Shown here one piece after another: positions 8,351 to 16,587 of a stretch of DNA of 36,302 nt; the stretch's first letter is position 1, and the number at the start of each line of letters is the position of its first letter. The stretch covers positions 1-36,302 of the forward strand of contig SVBZ01000045.1 of assembly GCA_015058575.1 (NCBI GenBank), in the 5' to 3' direction. A model generated the notes under the pieces. It searched no databases. It worked only from the letters and a program-made list of their open reading frames with translations, and had not been told where the DNA came from. This DNA comes from Pseudoselenomonas ruminantium. Lineage in GTDB: Bacteria; Bacillota; Negativicutes; Selenomonadales; Selenomonadaceae. The position numbers and the translations under genes are program-made.

Positions 8351-9498
8351 TTCCCAGCCTCCTGCACCTCATTGATAATAGCGGCCAATAGCTCCTCTTC
8401 CTCCGCATCGATATCCTGCAAAAAATTCCGGCAAAGCTCAAAAGGAGACAACTGTACCGCCATCTCCTTTTCCAGCCGGTAATTTACTGTCTCACTGCTT
8501 TCACGGCCCACATGCAGCAGATGCGGGAAACAGGCCGCAAGCCTATCCCGCATATCCCCGGCCAGGTAATCGTCCGCATCGGTAAGCGTTATGCTGACAT
8601 AATCCCCCGATGGCTGTGCGAGCACATTAGCAAGCGTATCCTTGATGGTACGCACCTGCCGCAAGGGCACCAGCGACAGGACCGTCGTCGCCACTTCGCC
8701 CTTGGCTCCCAGCTCTACCTCAATCACGCCTTTTGGCTGGCCCTCCTCACTGAACGAACAAGCCAGCGGCGTCCCGCAATAACGATAACAATCCTTGCCA
8801 TTTAGCCGCTGTGCCTTATGGATATGTCCAAGCGCAGCATAATCAAATTCGTTCAGGATATCCCCCTGCACCGAATCGATGTTGCCGACTGTGACCATTT
8901 CCGACGCCGACCGTTCAATCGTATCATCCTTCCCCGTAGACAGGTAGAACTGATGGCTGACCAGTACATTGCGCTCCTGCCCGGCTAGTTCTTCACGCTG
9001 GATCAGCCGATGCACGGCCTCATCGTACGAAAAATTATTGCCATCCTTATCCGTCCCCGTAATCAGCTTGACCATCGATGGTTTCACAAACGGCAGCAGA
9101 TAAAAATTCACCGGCCCATACGCATCCCGCAAAGTGACCTTGGCAATCGTTTCCTCTGGCAATACCGGTGGACGCCCAATCATATGGATATGCTGGTGAG
9201 CCAGCACCTGCCGGAACACATTGACACGCTCTGCACTGTCATGATTGCCCGAAATCATCATGATTTCCGCCTGTGGCACTCTTTGCGCCAGCCCCGTGAC
9301 AAACCGGTCAAACCGTGCCACTGCCTCAGCCGACGGAACAGCCTTATCATAAATATCGCCCGCTATCACTATGGCATCGGGCTGACGTTCCTCAGCCAGC
9401 CGCACGATCTCCTGCAGGATGTACGCCTGATCCTCAGCCAAATCATGATTCATCAGTTTCAAGCCGATATGCAAATCAGAAAGATGAAAAAAACGCAT
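8347..9498 (-). CDS. sbcD: SbcD, nuclease subunit of SbcCD
   Basis: A 383-aa calcineurin-like phosphoesterase, the nuclease partner of SbcC. The metal-binding motifs are all present: FHLSDLHIG at the N-terminus, IVIAGDIYDK, MISGNHDS, VSHQFYLS and YAALGHIHKAQ. The C-terminal part is the capping and SbcC-binding region. I start it at ATG 9498, five bases after AGAGGG, which gives the usual MRFFHLSDLH beginning; a start seven codons earlier would have no site. It leads the sbcDC unit and has its own promoter just upstream. Confidence 0.95.
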   Translation of the reverse strand: MRFFHLSDLHIGLKLMNHDLAEDQAYILQEIVRLAEERQPDAIVIAGDIYDKAVPSAEAVARFDRFVTGLAQRVPQAEIMMISGNHDSAERVNVFRQVLAHQHIHMIGRPPVLPEETIAKVTLRDAYGPVNFYLLPFVKPSMVKLITGTDKDGNNFSYDEAVHRLIQREELAGQERNVLVSHQFYLSTGKDDTIERSASEMVTVGNIDSVQGDILNEFDYAALGHIHKAQRLNGKDCYRYCGTPLACSFSEEGQPKGVIEVELGAKGEVATTVLSLVPLRQVRTIKDTLANVLAQPSGDYVSITLTDADDYLAGDMRDRLAACFPHLLHVGRESSETVNYRLEKEMAVQLSPFELCRNFLQDIDAEEEELLAAIINEVQEAGK

Positions 9499-9534
9499 AA
9501 TCTCCCTCTTTTCGTCCACGATAATTCTCTGCTA

Positions 9535-9544
9535 CCAGTATACC
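9535..9544 (-). promoter_or_regulatory. Likely sbcDC promoter (extended -10)
   Basis: On the minus strand TGGTATACT contains the TGn extension and a 5/6 -10 box (TATACT, 9542-9537), about 39 nt before the sbcD start. No good -35 is visible upstream, where the mrp terminator lies. Confidence 0.45.
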
Positions 9545-9550
9545 ATGGCT

Positions 9551-9595
9551 AAAAAACAAAAGCAGGAAAATCACCCGCAAATGATTTTCCTGCTT
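9551..9595 (-). terminator. Rho-independent terminator after mrp
   Basis: The minus strand reads AAGCAGGAAAATCA, an 8-nt loop, TGATTTTCCTGCTT, then TTGTTTTTT. It lies 25 bp after the mrp stop codon and separates mrp from sbcDC. Confidence 0.92.
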
Positions 9596-9619
9596 ATCTT
9601 TATCGGTCAGGCAGCTGCC

Positions 9620-10456
9620 TCAATCCTTCTCCAGCTGCAAGAGTTTCTCGGCAGCATCCTGTAAGTAGATGTTTTCCAACGTTTCGACCTGGCCGGCATC
9701 ACACTCAGCCGCCAGCATCGGATCCATCGGGATACGCCCCAATATCTCGAGCTTATACTGATCGGCAATTTCCTGCAAATGACTCTTGCCGAAAATCTCA
9801 TGTTTCTTGCCACAATCTGGGCACTGGAAATAGCTCATATTCTCTACGAGTCCCAGGATTGGCACGTTCATTGCCGAAGCCATCTTGACAGCCTTCTCCA
9901 CGATCATCGAAACGAGCTCCTGCGGGCTTGTGACAATGACAATGCCATCCAACTTGATGGACTGCATGACCGTCAGTGGCACATCGCCTGTCCCCGGCGG
10001 CATATCGATAAACATATAGTCGATATCATTCCAGATGAAATCATGCCAGAACTGCTTGACGACACCGCTCAAGATCGGCCCACGCCAAACCACCGGGTCA
10101 CTGCCGTTCTCCAGCAGCAGGTTCATGCTGACGATATCGATACCGCCAGATGTAGTCGCCGGATAAGCACCGGCTTCACTGCCGCAGATTTCAGCACTGA
10201 CACCAAACATCTTCGGAATCGAAGGACCTGTGATATCGGCATCGATGATACCGACATGACGGCCTTTGCGCGACATCGCCTCCGAGAGCAGCCCCGTGAC
10301 CAGCGATTTGCCAACGCCGCCCTTGCCGCTTACGACCGCGATGACATGACGGATCTCGCTAAGCTCATGCGGAGCTTCGTGCATATCCTTCTTACGCGTA
10401 TCTGAACCACAAGTTGACCCGCACGAGCTGCAGTCATGATTGCATTCTTCTGCCAT
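9620..10456 (-). CDS. mrp: Mrp/NBP35-type iron-sulfur cluster carrier ATPase
   Basis: A 278-aa P-loop protein of the Mrp/ApbC family that holds and passes on Fe-S clusters. A deviant Walker A GKGGVGKS is at residues 44-51, with IDADITGPSIPKMFG, the MPPGTGD motif and the C-terminal CPDC pair that binds the bridging cluster between two subunits. An N-terminal cysteine cluster (C5, C9, C12, C16) resembles the NBP35 subgroup. The start ATG is preceded by TAGGAGG. It lies 49 bp downstream of the DUF134-NifX fusion on the same strand, consistent with a shared role in metal-cofactor handling. Confidence 0.93.
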   Translation of the reverse strand: MAEECNHDCSSCGSTCGSDTRKKDMHEAPHELSEIRHVIAVVSGKGGVGKSLVTGLLSEAMSRKGRHVGIIDADITGPSIPKMFGVSAEICGSEAGAYPATTSGGIDIVSMNLLLENGSDPVVWRGPILSGVVKQFWHDFIWNDIDYMFIDMPPGTGDVPLTVMQSIKLDGIVIVTSPQELVSMIVEKAVKMASAMNVPILGLVENMSYFQCPDCGKKHEIFGKSHLQEIADQYKLEILGRIPMDPMLAAECDAGQVETLENIYLQDAAEKLLQLEKD

Positions 10457-10505
10457 ATGATTAGCCTCCTAAACTACTCCTTATAAAACACATTTCCTGC
10501 TATGA

Positions 10506-11237
10506 TCAGTGGCAGCCATGGTCGCCGCAAGTATGACCGGCCTCACCATGTCCATGATGATTGCAGTGCACGGCCGGATTGTAGTCCAGCTTGCCAGCGA
10601 GCAACGCCTCTACTGCCTCATCAGCCGAGCCATTGCAGCCGCCATACAGTGTAATGCCTGCTGCTGCCAGTGCATTCTGCGCTCCAGCACCGATGCCACC
10701 GCAAATCAGCGTGTCGATAGCCTGCTGCTGCAGGATACCTGCCAAAGCACCATGGCCTTGCCCATTCGTACCGATGACTTCAGCGCTGACTACTTTGTTA
10801 TCCTCCACCGTGAACACCTTGAATTCACTTGTCTTGCCAAAATGCTGGAAAATCTGACCTTTGTCATAAGTTACTGCAATCTTCATCGTATTATATCCTC
10901 TCTTTCTATAGGGACAATGACGGCTGCGGAAACAGTCCTCATCCTCTTGACAGATCTCATAGTCGCCGCCAGTGATCTTGAGCGGCCGGCCTTCGACCAG
11001 ACAGGAGGCAATGCGCTTGCGCGCCGCCGTATAAAGCGCCTGAACCGTAGTTCTGGCTACCCCCATCTGCTCCGAACACTCCTGCTGATTCATGCCATGA
11101 TAATCCATAAGACGGATCGTCTCATATTCTTCCACAGGCATAAACACCACGGGCTTGTTCCCGGCAGCCTTGCCGGCACTAAACTCCTGATAAGCAGGCA
11201 GTGAGCAAATTTTCTTTTTCTTTGCCGGTCTTGCCAT
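10506..11237 (-). CDS. DUF134 regulator fused to a NifX/NifB-like cofactor-binding domain
   Basis: A 243-aa two-domain protein. Residues 1-95 are a DUF134 DNA-binding domain: MARPAKKKKIC start, EEYETIRLMDYHGMNQQECSEQMGVARTTVQALYTAARKR helix-turn-helix. A cysteine-rich linker (CQEDEDCFRSRHCPYRKRG) follows. From the internal MKIAVTYDKG (about 118) it is a dinitrogenase iron-molybdenum cofactor domain (NifX/NafY type) with QHFGKTSEF and CGGIGAGAQNALAAAGI. The tail is rich in His and Cys (HCNHHGHGEAGHTCGDHGCH), a likely metal site. In other bacteria these are usually separate genes. The start ATG follows AAAAGGAGG. The palindromic promoter upstream suggests the protein senses a metal or cofactor and controls its own unit with mrp (inference). 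Confidence 0.88.
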   Translation of the reverse strand: MARPAKKKKICSLPAYQEFSAGKAAGNKPVVFMPVEEYETIRLMDYHGMNQQECSEQMGVARTTVQALYTAARKRIASCLVEGRPLKITGGDYEICQEDEDCFRSRHCPYRKRGYNTMKIAVTYDKGQIFQHFGKTSEFKVFTVEDNKVVSAEVIGTNGQGHGALAGILQQQAIDTLICGGIGAGAQNALAAAGITLYGGCNGSADEAVEALLAGKLDYNPAVHCNHHGHGEAGHTCGDHGCH

Positions 11238-11252
11238 AACGGCCTCCTTTTA

Positions 11253-11303
11253 TTGACATATGTCACTAAATAAATTATACCGTTATTTTGGCATATGTCA
11301 ATA
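11253..11303 (-). promoter_or_regulatory. Promoter with paired palindromic operators before the DUF134 fusion
   Basis: The minus strand has TTGACA (11301-11296), 16 nt, TATAAT (11279-11274). The -35 lies inside TTGACATATGCC, and a second copy, TGACATATGTCA (11265-11254, a perfect 12-bp palindrome, extended by TTGACATATGTCAATA), lies just downstream of the start of transcription. Two copies of the same site on both sides of the promoter are a classic repression layout. The downstream gene encodes a helix-turn-helix protein, so autorepression is the simplest reading. Confidence 0.75.
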
Positions 11304-11334
11304 ACCATGTTATCTGTCCCCGTTAGAAAAGATT

Positions 11335-11715
11335 TCAGCCTTGAAGCTTCTTGTCGGCATACTGCAGCAGGATATGTGCACTCTTGCGATTCGTCGCCAG
11401 CGGAATGTTATGGACATCGCACAATCTGAGCAATGCATTGATATCCGGCTCATGCGGCTGCGACGTCAAGGGATCGCGCAGGAAAATCACGTAATCCACC
11501 TGCTCCGTTGCCACGCGTGCTCCGATCTGCTGGTCACCGCCCAGCGGGCCAGACATCATCGTCTCTACGTTAAGCTGATAATTCTCATTGATAAGCGTGC
11601 CGGTCGTACGCGTAGCAATCAGATGGAAATGCTGCAGCAAATCCTTATGATGCCCTACAAAATCAAGCATCTCGTCTTTCTTTTTGTCATGAGCAATAAG
11701 GGCAATAGTCTGCAT
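11335..11715 (-). CDS. mgsA: Methylglyoxal synthase
   Basis: A 126-aa enzyme that converts dihydroxyacetone phosphate to methylglyoxal and phosphate, an overflow bypass of lower glycolysis. The family landmarks are present: [13 protein letters not shown] at the N-terminus, ATRTTGTLI (phosphate binding), [16 protein letters not shown], and [15 protein letters not shown] with the catalytic Asp/His region. Length is normal. I start it at ATG 11715, seven bases after GGAGAGGAG; a start six codons upstream is inside that site. It is divergent from hsp20, with about 195 bp between them. Confidence 0.95.
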   Translation of the reverse strand: MQTIALIAHDKKKDEMLDFVGHHKDLLQHFHLIATRTTGTLINENYQLNVETMMSGPLGGDQQIGARVATEQVDYVIFLRDPLTSQPHEPDINALLRLCDVHNIPLATNRKSAHILLQYADKKLQG

Positions 11716-11831
11716 AACAAGACTCCTCTCCAATAGATAGAAAAAAACAATTTCCGTTATTTATTCTGTAACAATCATTCTATATCCTTTTTTGATGACA
11801 AAAAGTTTAAGAAAATCCGTATTTTGACCTA

Positions 11832-11859
11832 TTGACTTTTTGACTTTTAAGGCTATAAT
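11832..11859 (+). promoter_or_regulatory. hsp20 promoter
   Basis: TTGACT (11832-11837), 16 nt, TATAAT (11854-11859), about 50 nt before the start codon. No CIRCE inverted repeat is visible. Confidence 0.7.
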
Positions 11860-11909
11860 AAGAATTGAAAAAGATATTTCATAGTTCTTCATGAAAGGGG
11901 ATCGATTTT

Positions 11910-12374
11910 ATGTTTGGGTTAATTCCATTTGGCAGAAGAAACGCAATGACGACGGTAGATGACGATTTCGATCGCCTCTTCGACTTTATGAACCAGCCGC
12001 TGTCCACACTGTTCAAGGATGCGGGCTTTGCCGGCAGCTCCTTCAAAGTCGACGTAAAAGATAACGGCACCAGCTATGAGCTCAAAGCCGAACTCCCTGG
12101 TCTTACCAAAGAGGATATAAATCTCACCTACCAGAACAACTACCTCACGATTTCGACCAAAAAAGAAGAAGCACATGATGAAAAAGACGAACATGGCAAC
12201 TATATCCGCCGTGAGCGCTACAGTGGCAGCATGAGCCGCTCGTTCTACATCGACAATATCGAAGAGAGCCGCTGCACCGCAGAATTCCAGAACGGTATTC
12301 TGACAGTCACCCTGCCCAAGTCAGCTGCCACAATCGATACACCAAAGCAAATTCCCATCCGTACCATTGAGTAA
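11910..12374 (+). CDS. Hsp20/alpha-crystallin small heat shock protein
   Basis: A 154-aa ATP-independent holdase that binds unfolding proteins. The alpha-crystallin domain runs from about residue 45 (FKVDVKDNGTSYELKAELPGLTKEDINLTYQNNYLTIST) to about 140, with the hallmark FQNGILTVTLPK near the end, followed by a C-terminal extension with the IPI anchoring motif (KQIPIRTIE). The variable N-terminal arm begins MFGLIPFGRR. The ribosome binding site is AAAGGGG. It has its own promoter and a strong terminator, so it is monocistronic. Confidence 0.95.
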   Translation: MFGLIPFGRRNAMTTVDDDFDRLFDFMNQPLSTLFKDAGFAGSSFKVDVKDNGTSYELKAELPGLTKEDINLTYQNNYLTISTKKEEAHDEKDEHGNYIRRERYSGSMSRSFYIDNIEESRCTAEFQNGILTVTLPKSAATIDTPKQIPIRTIE

Positions 12375-12415
12375 GCTTGACACGATTTGACCGGTCAATG
12401 CTTTGACAAACCGAA

Positions 12416-12451
12416 GGGGCGCCAGATACATCCTATCTGGCGCCCCTTTTT
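12416..12451 (+). terminator. Rho-independent terminator after hsp20
   Basis: A 13-bp GC-rich stem (GGGGCGCCAGATA / TATCTGGCGCCCC) with a 5-nt loop, followed by TTTTT. It sits between convergent genes; on the minus strand there is no T-run. Confidence 0.95.
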
Positions 12452-12457
12452 GACTTG

Positions 12458-13843
12458 TCAATAATGCCGCTTAACTGCAAACCGCCATAACTGGCACTTC
12501 TCGTCAGCACCGATATTTCCCTTGCGGCGCGCAATAGCGATCTGCTGTTCCACTGTATCAACACCATCTAAATCCGGCAGCAGCAAACCGCGGCGCTCGC
12601 CGCACTGCACGATGACACCATATTGCTTGACATCGAGCTGCTCCGGCGAAGCGATGGGCTCAGGCTCCGTCAGTACATCCACCTTGTAGACAAGCTGCGG
12701 CAGTTCTTCAGGCCGCACCGCCGTAAACCGCGGATCGCATGTGCCAGCCGATACCGCATTGTAGAGGATTTCCTCTGCGAGATTTTCCCGCACTGGCAGG
12801 ATCGTGCCAATACATCCGCGCAGCGCACCATCTTTATGGATAGAGACAAAGGCACCCGCATGTCCTGCCAGGATTTCCTGCGGCAAATCCTGTGGCAGGA
12901 CAGCATAAGACTTTGTCTTCACATACGTTTCCAAACTATGCCGCGCCAGCCGCACCCAGGCATCTTCATTTGCACGGCAGCGCGCAAGCTCTGCCTGCTC
13001 CTGCAAAGCCAGTTGCTCGCCAATGGCGCGCGCCGCATCTTTAGCACCGGGCCAGAAAAACGCCACGCCATAGCCGACACCGAACGGCCCCTCATAGGAC
13101 AAAAGCTCTGCTTTTACCTGACGGCGATCTAAGGCACCCGCCAAAATCCAGAACGCCCGCAGCCCGCACTCTGCCGCCCGTTCTGCCAGCTCTGCTGGTA
13201 TCGTAAGCAGTGACAGAAAATCTGCTGCCGCAAGATTCTTGGCCAGTTTAGCATCCAGCACAGGCCCCTCTGCAGCAAAGCCGTAAGGGCCATCGGCCTT
13301 TAGTTTATGGGACCAATCGCCACTGGCCACAAAAACCGCCCGCCGGCCCAGCTTTTGAGCCACCGCGGCAATCTGCTGCCCCAGCCGATAGTGCTCGCGT
13401 GCCGGCAGGCCACCGATACCGATGCGCACCGCCTGGAATTTCCGCCAATGCTTCTGCAGGAAATACAGAGGAATCATCGTACCATGATCGAGCGCGGGAT
13501 CCTTCTCCCCCAAGGTGCCAGCCGGGATTCCTGCTGCCGCACAGGCTTCGCTCAGAGCCGCTACGAACTCCTCGTCGTATGCAGCTTCGATTTGCACCTC
13601 TGGTACCCCGAATTGACCAAAATTGCCTTTAGCACCAGCCCCCGGCGATACATGACAGTAATCCGCATACATGATGGAATGCGGGCTTACGACAATGACC
13701 AAATCGGGCTGCAGGGCTGCGGCCCGCGCCATCACCGTCTCATAGGCATTCACTGTCTTGGCGATAATCTTTTCCTGCCCACGTCCGACCTCCGGAATGA
13801 TAAGCGGCGGATGCGGCACCGCCATTGCTGCCATAATTCCCAT
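12458..13843 (-). CDS. AmmeMemoRadiSam protein: LigB-like domain fused to AMMECR1
   Basis: A 461-aa fusion. The N-terminal part (about 1-270) is a class III extradiol dioxygenase/Memo-like fold: AVPHPPLIIPEVG, VVSPHS, DHGTMIPLYFL and FVASGDWSHKL supply the His and Asp residues that bind iron in dioxygenases. The C-terminal part (about 285-461) is an AMMECR1 domain with the LRGCIGTI motif and GLLLPDLDGVDTVEQQI. Together with the adjacent radical SAM gene this is the AmmeMemoRadiSam set, a conserved three-part system whose reaction is unknown. The start is ATG 13843, six bases after AGGAGGG, 11 bp behind the radical SAM stop codon, so they are co-translated. Here the Memo-like and AMMECR1 parts are one polypeptide. 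Confidence 0.9.
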   Translation of the reverse strand: MGIMAAMAVPHPPLIIPEVGRGQEKIIAKTVNAYETVMARAAALQPDLVIVVSPHSIMYADYCHVSPGAGAKGNFGQFGVPEVQIEAAYDEEFVAALSEACAAAGIPAGTLGEKDPALDHGTMIPLYFLQKHWRKFQAVRIGIGGLPAREHYRLGQQIAAVAQKLGRRAVFVASGDWSHKLKADGPYGFAAEGPVLDAKLAKNLAAADFLSLLTIPAELAERAAECGLRAFWILAGALDRRQVKAELLSYEGPFGVGYGVAFFWPGAKDAARAIGEQLALQEQAELARCRANEDAWVRLARHSLETYVKTKSYAVLPQDLPQEILAGHAGAFVSIHKDGALRGCIGTILPVRENLAEEILYNAVSAGTCDPRFTAVRPEELPQLVYKVDVLTEPEPIASPEQLDVKQYGVIVQCGERRGLLLPDLDGVDTVEQQIAIARRKGNIGADEKCQLWRFAVKRHY

Positions 13844-13854
13844 AACAATCCCTC

Positions 13855-14685
13855 CTAGCAATTTCCCGTATATACATAGTGTAGATATTTGCGTGCCACT
13901 GACGCCAGCTTATAAATATCAGCCACGGGCGTTGCCGGAACTTCCGACTGCCAGCGCGGGAAATACCGGCTCACATGCAGCGGCAGATCCGCCGATAACG
14001 ACGCCAGCCACTCTGCCTCGGCGGCCATTTCCACGGCACTGTCATTAAGCCCCGGCACTATCAACGTCGTTACCTCCACATGCGTCACGGCTGCTGCCGC
14101 GGCAATGTTCTGCTTCACCGCTGCCAGACTGCCGCCACAGATATCATAGACCTGCTGCCGCCAGCCCTTCAAATCGATATTTAACGCATCGACCAGCGGC
14201 AGCAGCTCCCGAAACGGCATTTCGTTTATCATGCCGTTAGTCACCAGCACCACTTTAAGCCCTGCCGCCTGCAATAATTTTGCCGTATCACGCACAAATT
14301 CATAGCCTATAAGCGGCTCATTATAGGTGAATGCCACACCGAGATTGCCTGCCGGCCGGGCCGCCAGCTCCTGTGCGAGGCTTACGAGCTCTGACGGCGT
14401 CACCGCCTGCGTTACGCAATCGGCCCCGGCTTGTGAAATCCCATGATTCTGGCAGAACGGGCAGCGTAAATTGCAGCCAAAACTGCCCACCGATAAAATA
14501 TAGTTCCCTGGAAAAAACCGTGCCAAGGGCTTTTTCTCAATCGGGTCCAATGCCACCGAAGTCAGACGGCCATAGTTCAGCGGCACCATCGCTCCCTCAC
14601 GGCAAATCCGCCCACGGCACCAGCCCACCTGCCCTGCGGACAGGCGGCACTTGCGCGGACACAAATCACAGACCACCTTACCCAT
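13855..14685 (-). CDS. AmmeMemoRadiSam system radical SAM enzyme
   Basis: A 276-aa radical SAM enzyme of the PflA-like group. The cluster motif is C-x3-C-x2-C in FGCNLRCPFCQNHGI (about residues 73-87). An N-terminal cysteine-rich stretch (CDLCPRKCRLSAGQVGWCRGR) probably holds an extra site and is typical of this family. Further landmarks are FTYNEPLI and LVTNGMINEMP. I start it at ATG 14685, six bases after GGAGGG. It follows the JetD-like gene by 36 bp and precedes the LigB-AMMECR1 fusion by 11 bp. Its substrate is not known in any organism to my knowledge. Confidence 0.92.
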   Translation of the reverse strand: MGKVVCDLCPRKCRLSAGQVGWCRGRICREGAMVPLNYGRLTSVALDPIEKKPLARFFPGNYILSVGSFGCNLRCPFCQNHGISQAGADCVTQAVTPSELVSLAQELAARPAGNLGVAFTYNEPLIGYEFVRDTAKLLQAAGLKVVLVTNGMINEMPFRELLPLVDALNIDLKGWRQQVYDICGGSLAAVKQNIAAAAAVTHVEVTTLIVPGLNDSAVEMAAEAEWLASLSADLPLHVSRYFPRWQSEVPATPVADIYKLASVARKYLHYVYTGNC

Positions 14686-14721
14686 CGCCATCCCTCCTGC
14701 CGTTTCTCTAGCCGATTCCGC

Positions 14722-15915
14722 TCATTTATCTCCATCCTGGCCCAGCAAGCGCTTCAAAGCCACCCCTACTTCAAACGAAGGGATCTTCTCTTGCTCCAAT
14801 CGATTGGCCGCCGCGGGCTGACAAGTCAAATATTGCCAGCAGGTCTGCTCCTCCTCGGTCAATGCCTCCGGCATTGCCAGCGCATTTCCCGTATCGGCCA
14901 CCATAAAATGACGATACCTTGCCGCTATATCCTTCACCATCAAAAAGGATTTTACCTGCGGATACTTCTGCCGTACCCGCGCTAAGATAGCAAAACCATT
15001 GCGGTCCATATCGCCCCAATACCATAGCGCAGGTTGTTTTTTCAGCCAAGGGATTTCCTGCAAATCACTCAGGATGCCATTGCCCGCGCCAAACAAGATA
15101 AGTCCATCTTCCACCTCCGGAAATACATAACCATTGATTTTGTTTTCGGTTATGAACACGCGGCCAAAAGCCAGATCAAGCTTTGCCAGCTGCTGTGCGG
15201 TGACAACGATTTCCCGCAGGCCCGCAAAGGTCTTGCGCGCATCCAGCGAGCGCACATAGATATTGGGCGAAGGCGCAGATTTCGTAAGTGACAACGCTTG
15301 GCAAAAATCATCAAAGGTCTTGCCCGCCAGTTCCGGACGTACTGCAAAAAACACAGCGGCCGTAAGCTTCTGATTATCCTCGAGGAATTTCGTATCAACA
15401 TACGGGATATCCAGTTCCCGCAAATAACAATTTGTCTTGGGCGTGCCCGAAAAATACTGGGCAATCCGGTAAATCATTTCCGCCATATGCTCATCCGCCA
15501 AGATTTTCTCGCGTACCATGACACAAGCCGGCAACACCGCCGGATAATCGGCCTTGATTTTCTCCACGCGCTGGCAAAACACCCTGAAATCCTTAACCTC
15601 ACCTAAATAAAGAAGAACATCCACCGCCGAATCGAAATGAATCCGTACGGGATAATCATGCTGAATCCCCAACCCTTTAGGCTTGCGATTGGCGGTTTCA
15701 ACCTGCCAAGGTGCCTGGGGCTGTTTCCAGAAATCTACCCATTCCGCCCGTTTATGGAGCTGTCCCACACTATCAGCCAGTTCAGCAGGTTCCACCAGTT
15801 TATAAGCATAAGAAAAAGGTTCCTCCCGCACAGCCGTCAGCCAAAGTGCTGGCAATTTCCGGCCGTTCTTACCTAGTAGTTTTTCGCGAAGCTCTTTGTC
15901 ATAAGCCTTCGTCAT
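14722..15915 (-). CDS. JetD-like TOPRIM protein (DUF3322/DUF2220 type), orphan
   Basis: A 397-aa protein resembling JetD, the TOPRIM nuclease subunit of Wadjet anti-plasmid systems. The N-terminal half is the DUF3322-like part (EEPFSYAYKLVEPA, VDVLLYLGEVKDFRVFCQRV). The C-terminal half is a TOPRIM fold (DUF2220) with VFITENKINGYVFP (catalytic Glu), GAGNGI and YWGDMDRNGFAILARVR (the DxD pair). I start it at ATG 15915, 22 bp after the upstream stop; longer starts overlap that gene. The SMC-type partners JetA, JetB and JetC are absent within the window, which has pdxT on one side and the radical SAM gene on the other. It may be a remnant, work with distant partners, or serve another role in DNA topology. 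Confidence 0.75.
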   Translation of the reverse strand: MTKAYDKELREKLLGKNGRKLPALWLTAVREEPFSYAYKLVEPAELADSVGQLHKRAEWVDFWKQPQAPWQVETANRKPKGLGIQHDYPVRIHFDSAVDVLLYLGEVKDFRVFCQRVEKIKADYPAVLPACVMVREKILADEHMAEMIYRIAQYFSGTPKTNCYLRELDIPYVDTKFLEDNQKLTAAVFFAVRPELAGKTFDDFCQALSLTKSAPSPNIYVRSLDARKTFAGLREIVVTAQQLAKLDLAFGRVFITENKINGYVFPEVEDGLILFGAGNGILSDLQEIPWLKKQPALWYWGDMDRNGFAILARVRQKYPQVKSFLMVKDIAARYRHFMVADTGNALAMPEALTEEEQTCWQYLTCQPAAANRLEQEKIPSFEVGVALKRLLGQDGDK

Positions 15916-15937
15916 CCCTTCACCGTCTCCCCATAAA

Positions 15938-16420
15938 TCAATCCATTTCATAGCCGCAATAAGCAAATACATTGCGCAGGGGTTCTTTATCGCGGATATC
16001 GAGCCAATCGTCGGGACGACTGTTGTCATCAATCAATATCAGCAGATAGTCAAGTACCATCCGGCGCGCAGCCCATAGGCCAACCTCATTGGCGGTCAGG
16101 CGCGTGCCTGCCATGCGTACCGCCGCCGGCATATAGCTTTCGGCCATAATAAGATCCGCCAGCACCGGCACCACTGCCTCAAGCTCCACCAAAGCCCGCA
16201 GCGGCTCCGCCTCGTTTGGTTTTCCCCATACGGGACTTTCCGCCACGATGCGATAGGCAAGCCGCAGGGCATGCTGCTGGACAATGCGTCCCATAACCGT
16301 CAGTTCATCCTGGCGCAGTGCCTCCTGCATGGCATCAAACCGCGCCTGCGGTTCCGCCTTGGTCTTTGCCATCGCCGCCAGCCGCTTTTGGCGCACTGCC
16401 GAAAAATCAATCACATCCAT
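15938..16420 (-). CDS. Hypothetical protein upstream of the JetD-like gene
   Basis: A 160-aa helical, soluble protein that I do not recognise. Visible are a charged N-terminus (DFSAVRQKRLAAMAKTKAEPQARFD) and repeated Leu/Ala-rich helices (ELTVMGRIVQQHALRLAYRIV, LVELEAVVPVLADLIMAES, ANEVGLWAARRMVLDYLLILIDD), ending WLDIRDKEPLRNVFAYCGYEMD. The start ATG 16420 follows GAGGGAGAGCTTCG. It is first in the minus-strand unit with the JetD-like, radical SAM and LigB-AMMECR1 genes. Its fixed place next to jetD would make it a candidate partner; this is inference from position only. Confidence 0.7.
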   Translation of the reverse strand: MDVIDFSAVRQKRLAAMAKTKAEPQARFDAMQEALRQDELTVMGRIVQQHALRLAYRIVAESPVWGKPNEAEPLRALVELEAVVPVLADLIMAESYMPAAVRMAGTRLTANEVGLWAARRMVLDYLLILIDDNSRPDDWLDIRDKEPLRNVFAYCGYEMD

Positions 16421-16530
16421 CGAAGCTCTCCCTCAGCGCTGAAAGGCCATCGCCAATAAATATATAGAAATACGCCATTCTCTTTCCCATCCTGCTTTCT
16501 ATTCATACGTTAATACTTCATCTTTCCCTA

Positions 16531-16539
16531 ATTATATCA
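16531..16539 (-). promoter_or_regulatory. Promoter of the 16420-12458 unit
   Basis: The minus strand reads TGATATAAT (16539-16531), a perfect -10 with TGn extension, about 110 nt before the first gene. The -35 is weak. The long leader between has no clear structure. Confidence 0.5.
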
Positions 16540-16558
16540 TTTCTTGCCTGTTTCCACG

Positions 16559-16587
16559 AAAAAAGCTGGCCATCGGCCAGCTTCTTT
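16559..16587 (-). terminator. Rho-independent terminator after pdxT
   Basis: AAGCTGGCC-ATC(G)-GGCCAGCTT flanked by T-runs on both strands; it directly follows the pdxT stop codon on the minus strand (TTTTTTCG after the stem). Confidence 0.92.

Noticed and set aside
14722..16420. A full Wadjet (JetABCD) defence system
   Set aside because: Only the JetD-like protein is present; no SMC-like JetC or JetA/JetB is in the window.
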